Assembly (NCBI GenBank): GCA_947570615.1
Contig: CANOVJ010000003.1
Location: 1-64,000, forward strand
Reading direction: 5' to 3'
Source of the DNA: an uncultured Lachnospiraceae bacterium
GTDB lineage: Bacteria > Bacillota > Clostridia > Lachnospirales > Lachnospiraceae
DNA: 64,000 bases
Under the pieces are notes generated by a model, which worked only from the letters and a program-made list of their open reading frames with translations, had not been told where the DNA came from and did no database searches. Made by a program: the position numbers and the translations under genes. Below are positions 51,027 through 60,177 of this stretch, in pieces (position 1 is the stretch's first letter; every line of letters begins with the position of its first letter).

Positions 51027-51815
51027 GTGGAAAAGAAGGAACGGATTGCGGAGCATATCAACATTCTGGGAGAGTTCTGCGGAAAAAGGGACGTGCCTGC
51101 CCTGACAGGGAAATCTCTGGAGGAGAGGTTCGGCATCGGGCAGGCGGATCTGATGGTTCTGTTCGGGGGAAGTATCCTCTGCGGGGCGGAGGTGCTGGCC
51201 CGGGCCATGAAAGAGCAGGCTGCGCGGTACTATCTGATCGTGGGGGGAGAAGGACATACCACACAGACCCTGCGGGATGAGGTCCACCGACAGTTCCCGC
51301 AGATCGACACGGCGGGAAAGCCGGAGGCGGAGGTATTTGCGGGCCTTTTAAAGGCCCGGTACGGCCTGCGGGCGGACTTTCTGGAGTGCGCCTCCACCAA
51401 CTGCGGAAACAATATCACTAATCTTCTGGCGCTGATCCGGGAAAAGAACCTGCCCTCCCGTTCCGTCATCCTGGCCCAGGACGCCACCATGCAGCACAGG
51501 ATGGAGGCCGGGCTTCGGAAATATGTCTCCGGCACGACGATCATTAATTTTGCCACCTACAGGGCGCGGGTGTGCGTCAGGGAGGGGGAGCTCGTTTTTG
51601 AGCACACGCCCTGGGGGATGTGGGAGATGAAGCGGTATCTTTCCCTGCTCATGGGGGAGATCCCGCGCCTGTCGGACACGGCCGAAGGCTACGGGCCCCG
51701 GGGGAAGGGGTTTATCGCCCATGTGGAGATCCCGCCCCGGGTGGAGCAGGCCTTTCTGGCGTTAAAGGAGGATTACGGGGAGCTGGTTCGGGAGGCGAAT
51801 CCGGCGTATGCTTAG
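51027..51815 (+). CDS. YdcF/DUF218-family protein
   Basis: This 262-residue protein has the YdcF fold: ADLMVLFGGSILCGAEVLAR, YLIVGGEGHTTQ, ECASTNCGNNITNLLALIRE and SVILAQDATMQHRMEAGLRK. E. coli YdcF binds S-adenosylmethionine; related ElyC proteins affect envelope synthesis. No membrane segment is present, so it is a cytosolic YdcF rather than an ElyC type. The start is GTG at 51027, after GGAAAGGAG. It lies 21 bases after the alpha-galactosidase and is likely cotranscribed. Confidence 0.82.
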   Translation: MEKKERIAEHINILGEFCGKRDVPALTGKSLEERFGIGQADLMVLFGGSILCGAEVLARAMKEQAARYYLIVGGEGHTTQTLRDEVHRQFPQIDTAGKPEAEVFAGLLKARYGLRADFLECASTNCGNNITNLLALIREKNLPSRSVILAQDATMQHRMEAGLRKYVSGTTIINFATYRARVCVREGELVFEHTPWGMWEMKRYLSLLMGEIPRLSDTAEGYGPRGKGFIAHVEIPPRVEQAFLALKEDYGELVREANPAYA

Positions 51816-51941
51816 AGGAGCCTCAGAAAGAAACGGGCCGGTTTGTCCCAGGACAGTTCTCCAGAGGAGTGCGGGGGCGGAGCCGGGCAAAGAGCGGAGT
51901 ATTCGGTCCTCCAAAATTGTTGTAAAATTTCGTTTTAAAGG

Positions 51942-51970
51942 TTGCGGCGCCGGTATAAATCTGGTATGAT
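51942..51970 (+). promoter_or_regulatory. Sigma-A promoter of the DUF3800 gene
   Basis: TTGCGG (51942-51947) and TATGAT (51965-51970) with 17-base spacing lie about 115 bases before the DUF3800 start. The stretch 51816-52085 has no other feature. Confidence 0.65.
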
Positions 51971-52085
51971 ATGAATAAAATAAAGACTGTGATGCATTAC
52001 ACGGTTTTGGTCTGGGCGGAAGCTCTTTGGACCACCGCAGGCGGGAAGAATTTCCCGCCATTTCTAATTATACAGGGGAAAATCA

Positions 52086-52760
52086 ATGAAGAAGCTGAGT
52101 GTTTTTATTGATGAGTCAGGGGATTTCGGGGAGATAAAAGAACGCCCTGCCTGTTATCTGGTCACCTTTGTTTTCCATGACCAGGATAACAGCATAGCGC
52201 AGCAGGTAAAAAAGCTGGAAGAGAGTGTAAAGGCTGCAGGATTTGATGTGGAGTATATCCATACCGGGCTGGTGATACGCAGAGAGGAAGTCTTTGCGGG
52301 CTATTCCATTGACGAGAGGAGGAAGCTTTTGTATAAGATGCTGAATTTTGTCAATGCCTGCCCGGTTTTCCACCTGACGGTCGTCATAGACAGGAAAGAG
52401 GCGGCGGACAGGGTTTCCCTGTCCGGAAAGCTGGCAAAGGCGATCAGCAGGGAAATGGGCGCACATTATGACTTTTTTGCCGGGTTTGACAGGATCACTG
52501 TTTACTATGACAACGGGCAGAGTGAGCTCAGCACCATTTTGAACGCTGTCTTTTCCATACAGTTCTCCAACGTGGAATTCCGTAAAGCCGAGCCTCAGAA
52601 ATACAGGCTGCTGCAGGCGGCAGATTTCATCTGTACCATGGAACTGCTGAAGATCAAAAGGGATGAAAAGCGGCTTAGCCGGTCGGAAGAACAGTTTTTT
52701 TATAAGCCGCAGGAGCTGAAAAAGACATTTTTGAAAAGCCTTGACAAAAAGAGGCTATAA
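52086..52760 (+). CDS. DUF3800 protein
   Basis: This 224-residue protein has the family motifs: FIDESGDFG at the N-terminus (acidic residues of an RNase H-like fold), VYYDNGQSELSTILN in the middle and LLQAADFICTMELLK near the C-terminus. The biochemical role of DUF3800 is not established, though it is frequent in mobile and defence regions. It has its own promoter and terminator, so it is a single-gene unit. Confidence 0.85.
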   Translation: MKKLSVFIDESGDFGEIKERPACYLVTFVFHDQDNSIAQQVKKLEESVKAAGFDVEYIHTGLVIRREEVFAGYSIDERRKLLYKMLNFVNACPVFHLTVVIDRKEAADRVSLSGKLAKAISREMGAHYDFFAGFDRITVYYDNGQSELSTILNAVFSIQFSNVEFRKAEPQKYRLLQAADFICTMELLKIKRDEKRLSRSEEQFFYKPQELKKTFLKSLDKKRL

Positions 52761-52801
52761 ACCTGTAAAAGGAAAATAAAATTTCATATGCCGGCAATCA
52801 G

Positions 52802-52829
52802 GAGTAATCAGGGACGATTGCTCTTTTTT
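52802..52829 (+). terminator. Intrinsic terminator after DUF3800
   Basis: GAGTAATC pairs with GATTGCTC (one G-T pair) around a 6-base loop, followed by six T. Confidence 0.85.
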
Positions 52830-52936
52830 GTGCCCAAAAGGAGGAAAATATGTTGTTAGTCGTCTGCGGACGGGATTTACCGGCCTTTGCTCCTGCTGTC
52901 CTCGCTTTCTGCCGCAGGGACGCTGCGGGCCATGGA

Positions 52937-53656
52937 CTACTTTCCCGGCAGCAGGATTTCTGTGGCGAACACGCCCTCCTCAGACTGCCGGTCGAGGAAT
53001 CCCCCATATTTTGCAACGATCCGGTCCACGCGCTGCAGGCCGAAGCCGTGAAGCCCTTCGCCGCGTTTGGAGCTTCGAAGCGGCCCTGCGGCCACGGGAG
53101 CTTTCCCCTCCATGGCGTTCATGATGGAAAGATAGAACTGATCCTGCAGAGTGTCCATATAGATTTTGATAAAGCGGTTTTCGGCTTCCGGCACCCTGCG
53201 GCAGGCCTCGATGGCGTTGTCCAGAAGGTTTCCAAGGAGCACGCACAGCTCCGCGTCCGTGATCTCCATCCGGGCGGGCACATGGGCCGTCACCTCGGTG
53301 CGGATCTCATACTCCCGCATCAGGGAGAGCTTACTGTTTAAGATGGCATCCGCCATGAGATTTCCTGTCCTTACCACCTGATCGATCTCGTACAGGCTCT
53401 CGTCAAGCTGTTTCAGATATTTGGCCAGCTCGTCATACCTGCCAAGCTCCAGCCAGGAGAGGGCCGCCTGGAGGTGGTTGTGGTAATCATGCCGCCATGA
53501 GCGCATGACGCGGTACATGTTTTCCACTTCCTCATAATGACGGTTCACCAGGTCGCTCTGAAAGCGTTCCGTCCTGCGGTCGATGAGGCGGGGAATCCAA
53601 AAAAGCGCCGCCGCAAACCCTGCAGCCAGCAGCAACGCCAGAAAGACAATCACCAT
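52937..53656 (-). CDS. GHKL sensor histidine kinase (AgrC-like cytoplasmic part)
   Basis: This 239-residue protein has one N-terminal helix (1-20) only, unlike AgrC which has six. Its phosphoacceptor motif is WRHDYHNHLQAALSWLELGR, and the GHKL ATPase domain has N-box LGNLLDNAIEA and glycine loop GLHGFGLQRVDRIVAKYGG. It lacks any sensor region, so it may listen through a partner such as an ABC transporter. AAGGA lies about eight bases before the ATG at 53656. It is the last gene of the six-gene exporter operon, 62 bases after the response regulator. Confidence 0.85.
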   Translation of the reverse strand: MVIVFLALLLAAGFAAALFWIPRLIDRRTERFQSDLVNRHYEEVENMYRVMRSWRHDYHNHLQAALSWLELGRYDELAKYLKQLDESLYEIDQVVRTGNLMADAILNSKLSLMREYEIRTEVTAHVPARMEITDAELCVLLGNLLDNAIEACRRVPEAENRFIKIYMDTLQDQFYLSIMNAMEGKAPVAAGPLRSSKRGEGLHGFGLQRVDRIVAKYGGFLDRQSEEGVFATEILLPGK

Positions 53657-53718
53657 TTTCTTATCCTTTCGCCTGAAAAAGTTTCCACAAAAACCCCGCG
53701 AGGGGGCGCCAGGGCCCC

Positions 53719-54447
53719 TTAAATCTGCGCATCCCTGCGGAAATACCGGATAAAAGCCTGATTCAGCGCCTGGTAGCGGGTTCTGCTCACCGGCGCGTTT
53801 ACTTCGCCGCAAAGACTGACCTGCTCCCGTCCCACAGCGGTGACCTGCGCAAGGTTTACCAGATAGGAGCGATGGGTGCGGAACATGGCAAGCCCCAGAG
53901 CCTGCATCTGCTGTTCCATCTCCGTGATGCCCGCCTTTACCGGAAAGCTCTCCTCCAACGTGTACAGACGGCAGGTATGCCCGAAGGATTCCACATAAAG
54001 GATCTCCGAAAGAGAGACTCTTTTCTGGCCGTATGGAGTCTTTAGCGTCCAGAACCGCGGCTGCTTCCTGCGGCGCACAAGAAAACTGTCCAGGGCCTCC
54101 TGGAGCTTTTCCTTTTTCAGGGGCTTTAGCAGATACCGGAAGGCCTCCACCTCGTAGCCCTCCGCCAGATAATCCTCGTATCCGGTGACGAAGAGGATTC
54201 CGGTCTGGCAGTCGGTTTCGCGGATGGTTCTGGCGACGTGCATCCCGTCCGGCTCCTGCATCTGAATGTCCAGAACCACCAGGTCGAAGGGTTTCCCATC
54301 CAGAGCGCGCAAAAGCTCCCCTCCGGAGCAAAAGGAGGAGACCGCCGCCGGGTGGTTTCGAAGAACCGCCCATTCCCCGATATATTTTTCCAGAAGCTCC
54401 CGCATGGCCTGTTCGTCGTCACAGAGCGCGATCCGCAGAGGTTCCAT
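53719..54447 (-). CDS. LytTR response regulator (AgrA/LytR type)
   Basis: This is a protein of about 242 residues. The receiver has acidic pocket CDDEQ and phospho-Asp in LVVLDIQMQEPDG; the LytTR DNA-binding domain (about 140-240) has SLSEILYVESFGHTCRLYTL and MFRTHRSYLVNLAQV. It should pair with the GHKL kinase directly downstream and may control the ABC operon. GGAGG favours the ATG at 54447; the ATG at 54453 is only three bases from the site. The gap to the preceding ABC gene is about 40 bases. Confidence 0.9.
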   Translation of the reverse strand: MEPLRIALCDDEQAMRELLEKYIGEWAVLRNHPAAVSSFCSGGELLRALDGKPFDLVVLDIQMQEPDGMHVARTIRETDCQTGILFVTGYEDYLAEGYEVEAFRYLLKPLKKEKLQEALDSFLVRRRKQPRFWTLKTPYGQKRVSLSEILYVESFGHTCRLYTLEESFPVKAGITEMEQQMQALGLAMFRTHRSYLVNLAQVTAVGREQVSLCGEVNAPVSRTRYQALNQAFIRYFRRDAQI

Positions 54448-54488
54448 TTTCATAGTCCTCCCTTCCCTGCCCGATTATTGTATCCTGT

Positions 54489-56375
54489 TTACCCGCCCGT
54501 TTCAAGCCCGTTCTGATAATACCGGGCCTGCGCCTCCCACATTCTGCGGTAGAGCCCCTGCGTCCGGCACAGCTCCTGATGGCTTCCTCTCTGCACCAGC
54601 CTTCCCTTCTCAAACACCAGGATCTCCCTGGCAAAGCGGCAGGCGGAGAGCCGGTGGGAGATGAAAAGAGCGGTTCCCCGGCCGATGACTTCATGGAAAT
54701 GAGTGTAAATCTCATTTTCCGCCACCGGATCCAGGGCGGCGGTGGGCTCATCCAGGATCACGAAGGGCGCGTCTTTGTAGATGGCGCGGGCCATGGCCAG
54801 CTTCTGGGCCTCCCCGCCGGAGATCACAAAGCCCTCCTCGGAGAAATCCCGCCCGATCATGGTGTCAGGGCCCTGCGGCATTCTGGCAAGAAGAGGAGAA
54901 AGGCCTGCGCGTTCTGCCGCGTCCAGGGCTTTTTTGGTATCTACATCGCTGCTTCCCGCAATATATTCCCCCATTTTCAGGGAAAATACCTGAAAATCCT
55001 GAAAGACCACGGAAAACAGCCGCATATATTCGTTGTATCGGTACTTGCGGATATCCACATCGTTCATGAGGATTGTCCCTTCCGTGGGATCGTAGAGACG
55101 GCACAGGAGCTTGACGAAGGTGGTTTTGCCGGAGCCATTGGGACCCACCAGAGCCACCCGCTCCCCGATCTCAAACCGCAGATTCAGGTTTTGCAGCACC
55201 CAGGCGTCCGTTCCCGGATAGCGGAAGGACACGTTCTTAAACTCGATGAGAAACCGCCCGTCCCGGCGCTTTGGTACCGGGATGGTTCCCTTTTTCTTCC
55301 TCTCCGGCAGATCCAGATAAGCGAAAAATTCATCCATCCGTTCCCTGTAATTGTGCAGATAGCGCCAGCTTGCCAGAAGATCCGTAAGGGCCTGCACCGT
55401 CTGCCGGATGCCTCCCGCATAGCGCACGATGCTTCCCGGGGCAATGACGCCGCCGCAGGCCTGTATTCCCGTGGCCAGATAAGCGATCACGCCCAGGGCC
55501 GCCGCCCACAGGCTCTGCAAAAAGCCCTGCCCCATCTGCAGCCTGGCGATTTTCTGATAAATCCGCCTGCCGCTTTCACAGGTCTGCTCTCCGTAGTCCA
55601 GCAGCATATCCTGCTGATGGAAAAGGCGGATATCCTTTCCGGCCTCCGAATTTAAAATCACCTCCGACATGATAAAGCTGTGCAGTCGTTCGCTGTCCGC
55701 GTTTTCCTGCCAGATCTGATACTCCCGCTCTCCGGCTCTTCGTCCTGCCCGGTTGATCAGAAAAAGCCCCGCCGTGATCAGCGCCGCCGCTGTGGCCAGC
55801 ATGCCGGAGGGGAAGAGGGAGGGGAGCGTGCGCAGGGTCACCAGAGCGAAGACCAGCTTCATGCAGGCTGTGAGAAAGAGCTCGAACTGCCAGATAAAGA
55901 TCTCGAAGGCGCTTCCGCCATGCCTGCGGTACTCCTCCTGCCCTGACCGGAGCTTTAGCACCTCCTCGTCCTCCATCAGCTCGTAGTCCATTCCCATGGC
56001 TTTTTCCATGAGAGGCTCCTCCAGCCGAAAGCGCAGGCTCCACCAGAGGGTATTCTTGTATTTGGCCGCCAGGTGACGGATCAGAGACACCACAAGGGCC
56101 GCTCCCGCGCCTGAAAGCGCCAGAAAAATCATTTCCTCAGGGGGCCTTTTCTTATAGAGCGCCTCCAGCAGCAGGGCGGAGAGATGGATGCTGATAAAGG
56201 GGTAAAGGCCGTCCGCAAGGATGGTGACGCCCATCACGGCCCAGTCCCTGCTGCAGGTAAAAAGGAGCCGCAGCGCTCTTGCATGACTGCATACATCCCT
56301 CTGAAATTCCGTCCACTTTCTTTTTGCGGAACATAAGGCCTGCCTGCCAGGCCTGACATTTGTTGTTCTTCCCAT
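54489..56375 (-). CDS. ABC exporter half-transporter 4
   Basis: This 628-residue protein has an N-terminal six-helix export domain and an ATPase domain (about 375-620) with Walker A GPNGSGKTTFVKLL, signature ISGGEAQKLAMARAI and Walker B VILDEPTAALDP with catalytic Glu. ATG at 56375 follows AAGGAGG; it overlaps the end region of the previous gene by about 20 bases beyond the upstream stop side, giving translational coupling. The signature and Walker B pattern are closest to half-transporter 1. The substrate is unknown. Confidence 0.88.
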   Translation of the reverse strand: MGRTTNVRPGRQALCSAKRKWTEFQRDVCSHARALRLLFTCSRDWAVMGVTILADGLYPFISIHLSALLLEALYKKRPPEEMIFLALSGAGAALVVSLIRHLAAKYKNTLWWSLRFRLEEPLMEKAMGMDYELMEDEEVLKLRSGQEEYRRHGGSAFEIFIWQFELFLTACMKLVFALVTLRTLPSLFPSGMLATAAALITAGLFLINRAGRRAGEREYQIWQENADSERLHSFIMSEVILNSEAGKDIRLFHQQDMLLDYGEQTCESGRRIYQKIARLQMGQGFLQSLWAAALGVIAYLATGIQACGGVIAPGSIVRYAGGIRQTVQALTDLLASWRYLHNYRERMDEFFAYLDLPERKKKGTIPVPKRRDGRFLIEFKNVSFRYPGTDAWVLQNLNLRFEIGERVALVGPNGSGKTTFVKLLCRLYDPTEGTILMNDVDIRKYRYNEYMRLFSVVFQDFQVFSLKMGEYIAGSSDVDTKKALDAAERAGLSPLLARMPQGPDTMIGRDFSEEGFVISGGEAQKLAMARAIYKDAPFVILDEPTAALDPVAENEIYTHFHEVIGRGTALFISHRLSACRFAREILVFEKGRLVQRGSHQELCRTQGLYRRMWEAQARYYQNGLETGG

Positions 56376-56394
56376 GAGCAAAGCCTCCTTCTGC

Positions 56395-58194
56395 TCATCC
56401 CTGATGTGTTTCCTGATACTTTTCTGCCTGCTTATGAAACATTTCCGCATACCTGCCGCCCCTGGCCAGCAGCGTCTCGTGATTTCCCTGCTCAATGATT
56501 CTGCCCTGTTCCATCATATAGATCTGTTCCGCCATGCAGGTGGCGGACAGGCGATGGGAGATGAAAATGACGGTTCTGTCCCTGGACAGCTCAGAGAGCG
56601 TCCGGTTCAGGTTATATTCGGAAATGGGATCCAGCGCGCTGGAGGGCTCATCCAGAATATATGTGTGGGGATCCTTTAAGAAGGCCCTGGCGATGGCAAT
56701 CTTCTGAGCTTCTCCGCCGGATACCAGCCGCCCGTCTTTGTCATATTCCCGCAGCAGCGGGATGGAAAGGTCGGAGAAATTTTCCGAAATTCCCGCTTTC
56801 ACAAGCGCCTGTTTTATGGCCCCTTCCTCCGCACTGTCAACCAGACCCATTTTCACATTTTCTTCCAGACTGGCGGCATAGATCTGAAAATCCTGAAACA
56901 GGGCGCCAAAGGAATGACGGTATTCCTCCACGTCATAGTCCTTAATGTTTTTGCCGTTCAACAGGATTTCGCCCTCGACAGGGTCGTATAAACGCATCAG
57001 GAGCTTTACAAGGGTGGATTTCCCCGCGCCGTTATATCCCACGATTGCCGCTTTGGTCTGCGCCCGGATTTTCATATCGATATGCCGCAGCACCCAGGGG
57101 CCGTCGTCATACCGAAAAGAGACATCGCGGAATTCGATGTCGCCGGATGAGGCCGGTAACGGGGCCGGAGTTTCCGGCGAGACGATGGTCGGCTCCGCGG
57201 CCAGGAACGTTCGCAGCTTATCGGCAAACATTCCGCTCTGTACAGACTGCGAGAGGGCTCCCAGCAGGCCGCCGTACATGGAATTCAGTTTCCCGACTGC
57301 GGCGATGGATACCGATAAATCGCCAATCGAGACAGACTTTACAATAAGGATCTTATACGCCAGGACAAAAATAAGGGACATATTTGTCAGAAAGACATGG
57401 CAGACCTGTTCGGCCGCCTCCAACAGGGTCAGGCGAAGCTGCAGTCCTCTGTATACGGCGTCCATTCCGGATACGCAAGCGTCAAATTCCTCTGTGAGCA
57501 GGCGGTCGATCCTGCTCATCCGCAGCTCCTTCGCGTAGTCCGGCATATAAAAAACCCGGCTGACAGATTCGTATTTTTTGACCAGAGGCATCAGGCGCTG
57601 TTCCCGGAGAAACTCGATCCTGGTTTTCAGCAGCCGAAACAGAAACGTGAGGATCATGGAGGCTATGGCGATTACCAGAATGACGGGGTCGATCTCCACC
57701 ATAATCGCGATCACGCCGAGGCAGGCCAGGACGTGAAGCAGCACGCTCCCCATATTGGAGACGGCCCTGTAGACATGCTCCTGCGCCTCCCGGACAGTCC
57801 AGATGAAGTCGGTATAAAACCCGGCGTCGTCATAGCAGCAAAGATCCATCTTCTGCGCCTTCAAAAACAGACTGGTATGAAGCGATTTCCCCAGCTTCAA
57901 TTTCAGCACAGGCCACAGCCTTTTCTGACAATAATAAATAACCCCGAGAGCCGGCAGCAGAATCATGCTCATCAGCAAAAGGAATTTCCATACGTCTGTA
58001 AAGGTGCCCCCCTGCCCGATCATGTCAAATACGACTTTGATCACCAGCACGGAGGAGGCCACATTTAAGTATCCCCACAAAATACCGGTCAGGATATTCG
58101 TATAAAGCAGAGCCGGCACGTGCCGATGTACATACCCCAGCAGATACGCCGTGTTTTTTATCCCTGTGGAGAGTGAAATCTTTTCCTTACTCAT
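56395..58194 (-). CDS. ABC exporter half-transporter 3
   Basis: This 599-residue protein has six export-type helices (TAYLLGYVHRHVPALLYTNI onward) and an ATPase domain with Walker A GYNGAGKSTLVKLL, signature VSGGEAQKIAIARAF and Walker B YILDEPSSALDP. No cysteine-peptidase domain precedes the helices, so it does not cut double-glycine leaders. The start at 58194 is chosen by homology; the ribosome site is weak. It shares the DEPSSALDP pattern with half-transporter 2, so these two may form a dimer. Confidence 0.87.
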   Translation of the reverse strand: MSKEKISLSTGIKNTAYLLGYVHRHVPALLYTNILTGILWGYLNVASSVLVIKVVFDMIGQGGTFTDVWKFLLLMSMILLPALGVIYYCQKRLWPVLKLKLGKSLHTSLFLKAQKMDLCCYDDAGFYTDFIWTVREAQEHVYRAVSNMGSVLLHVLACLGVIAIMVEIDPVILVIAIASMILTFLFRLLKTRIEFLREQRLMPLVKKYESVSRVFYMPDYAKELRMSRIDRLLTEEFDACVSGMDAVYRGLQLRLTLLEAAEQVCHVFLTNMSLIFVLAYKILIVKSVSIGDLSVSIAAVGKLNSMYGGLLGALSQSVQSGMFADKLRTFLAAEPTIVSPETPAPLPASSGDIEFRDVSFRYDDGPWVLRHIDMKIRAQTKAAIVGYNGAGKSTLVKLLMRLYDPVEGEILLNGKNIKDYDVEEYRHSFGALFQDFQIYAASLEENVKMGLVDSAEEGAIKQALVKAGISENFSDLSIPLLREYDKDGRLVSGGEAQKIAIARAFLKDPHTYILDEPSSALDPISEYNLNRTLSELSRDRTVIFISHRLSATCMAEQIYMMEQGRIIEQGNHETLLARGGRYAEMFHKQAEKYQETHQG

Positions 58195-58253
58195 ACTTAC
58201 ACCCCATGCCCGCCCTGGCGGGCGCCAATTATGCGGCTGGAAGAATGACACCG

Positions 58254-60116
58254 TCAGGTCATTCTTCCGGTATGAGAAGGAGTTCGCAAAGCGAACTTCT
58301 CCTCGTACTTTTCCGCCTGCTTTCTGAACATTTCCGCGTATTTTCCGTTTTGACGCATCAGACTTTCGTGATTGCCCCGCTCGATGATCTGCCCCTGCTC
58401 CATCATGAAAATGACGTCCGCCGAAATGGCGCCGGAGAGTCGGTGGGAGATGAAAATGACGGTTCGGCCCTCACAGATGCGCTTCATATTTTCAAACAGC
58501 TCATACTCGGCAATCGGGTCCAGGGCGCTGGAGGGCTCGTCCAGGATGGCAATGGGGGCGTTCTTCGCGTACAGTCTGGACAGCGCAATTTTCTGGGCCT
58601 GCCCTCCGGAAAGGGAGATGCCCCCGTCGTCAAATTCCCGTGTCATCATGGTGTCAGTGCCGTATGGAAACGAGGAAACGCGCTCTGACATACCGCTCGC
58701 GCGCAGGGATTCGGCGAGCAGCTCCGCATCGCCCTCTGCGGCGCGGCGCATCAGGATGTTCTCGCCCACCGTGAGGGAAAACACTTTGAAATCCTGAAAT
58801 ACGGTGGAAAAACAGTCCCGGTAAGCGCTGAGCTTATACGCGCCAATCTCCCTGTCATTTAAACAGATTTTACCGGAGTCCGGCTCGTACAGACGCATCA
58901 GGAGTTTCACCAGCGTGCTCTTCCCGGCCCCGTTATGGCCCACGATCGCAACCGTCTGCCCGCCTTTGATGGTAAAGCTGATATTGTCGATCACCTTCCG
59001 GCGGCTCCCGGAATAGGAAAATGACAGGTTCTCTGCCCGAAGCTCCTCCACCGGCATGGCAGGGACAGCCCCCGCGCTATCCTCCCGTATTTTGGGCTCA
59101 TAGTCCAGAAAATCCTTAAGATCGCCAATGTACATGGCGTGCTCATGGAGCTGGAAAAAGCTGTTCTCCTGATCCAGCAGCGCCTCGGTTACGCTGAACA
59201 TGGCCATGGCCACCATAAGACCGTCTCCGATCATCATGTTTCTGAGCACCAGAATACGGTAAGCAGCAAACAGGATCACCAGGTAATAGCCCATCCGCGT
59301 ACACACCGCGTCCACAAACAACCGGTATATTGCACACTTGAGTCCGTGCTTTTCAATGACCCGGATTCCGTTCTGCGTTGCCGCGGCAAAACGCCTGAAG
59401 AGCACGTCGCTGATATGGGTTGTCCTCAGCTCCCTGGCATATTCGGGCATGTAATGCACCCGCCGGATATAGTCGGCCTGGCGGTTTGCTTCGGCCAGCT
59501 CCACCTCATAAGCGCGCCGCTGGTAATTTTCCTTCCGTGCAAACACAAAGTTGGCCAGGATCTGGAGAGCGATAAACAGAATCATAAACCCGTCCAGAGA
59601 AAGGGCCAGCCCGGACAAAGCCAGAAAGCCAAAGAGCGCCCCGAAAAGCATCTCTGTGGAATCCAGAACCATTCCCGGACGGCTTTTCAGCGCGTTTAAG
59701 GCCCGGATATGCCTCTCATAGTATTCCGTATTCTCATAGCATTCCAGGTCTGCCTTACGGGCCTTGTCGAAAGCCAGCTTCATGAGGTGGGACTGAATCC
59801 GCAGGTCGGACCTGGGGAAAAAACAATTCTTCAGAAGAATGTTTACCAGATGGCACGCAAAAGAAAGGAGAGCCAAAAGTCCCACGACATAAAAAATCCT
59901 TTGGAAGGATGCGCGGGACTGGATCTGGTTGAGCACATATCCCACCGCGAACACCCGGAAGATCAGTCCCTTTGACCAGTCCGCCATGGCGTTGATCATG
60001 ACCAGCGGGATTCGCCATGGGGAAACCTTCCCGATATGCCGCAGCAGGAACAGATTATTTGATAACACCTGCTTTATTGTGTATTTTTCAGTTTCCTGGC
60101 GGACAGCCTTTTTCAA
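58254..60116 (-). CDS. ABC exporter half-transporter 2
   Basis: This 620-residue protein has an export domain and an ATPase domain with Walker A GHNGAGKSTLVKLL, signature LSGGQAQKIALSRLY and Walker B AILDEPSSALDP. AGGAGG lies about nine bases before a TTG at 60116, which I take as the start; the ATG at 60137 overlaps that ribosome site. The gene sits between half-transporters 1 and 3 with short gaps (61 and 59 bases). Confidence 0.87.
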   Translation of the reverse strand: MKKAVRQETEKYTIKQVLSNNLFLLRHIGKVSPWRIPLVMINAMADWSKGLIFRVFAVGYVLNQIQSRASFQRIFYVVGLLALLSFACHLVNILLKNCFFPRSDLRIQSHLMKLAFDKARKADLECYENTEYYERHIRALNALKSRPGMVLDSTEMLFGALFGFLALSGLALSLDGFMILFIALQILANFVFARKENYQRRAYEVELAEANRQADYIRRVHYMPEYARELRTTHISDVLFRRFAAATQNGIRVIEKHGLKCAIYRLFVDAVCTRMGYYLVILFAAYRILVLRNMMIGDGLMVAMAMFSVTEALLDQENSFFQLHEHAMYIGDLKDFLDYEPKIREDSAGAVPAMPVEELRAENLSFSYSGSRRKVIDNISFTIKGGQTVAIVGHNGAGKSTLVKLLMRLYEPDSGKICLNDREIGAYKLSAYRDCFSTVFQDFKVFSLTVGENILMRRAAEGDAELLAESLRASGMSERVSSFPYGTDTMMTREFDDGGISLSGGQAQKIALSRLYAKNAPIAILDEPSSALDPIAEYELFENMKRICEGRTVIFISHRLSGAISADVIFMMEQGQIIERGNHESLMRQNGKYAEMFRKQAEKYEEKFALRTPSHTGRMT

Positions 60117-60177
60117 TGCCGGCCCCTCCTTTCGCAAACCTGGTCCTTTATTTTACAGATTTTTCCGGGCCTTATAT

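Noticed and set aside
52937..54373. Very long minus-strand frame reaching back across the response regulator
   Set aside because: Only the last 239 codons match a GHKL kinase; the upstream part is an out-of-frame reading of the response regulator gene.
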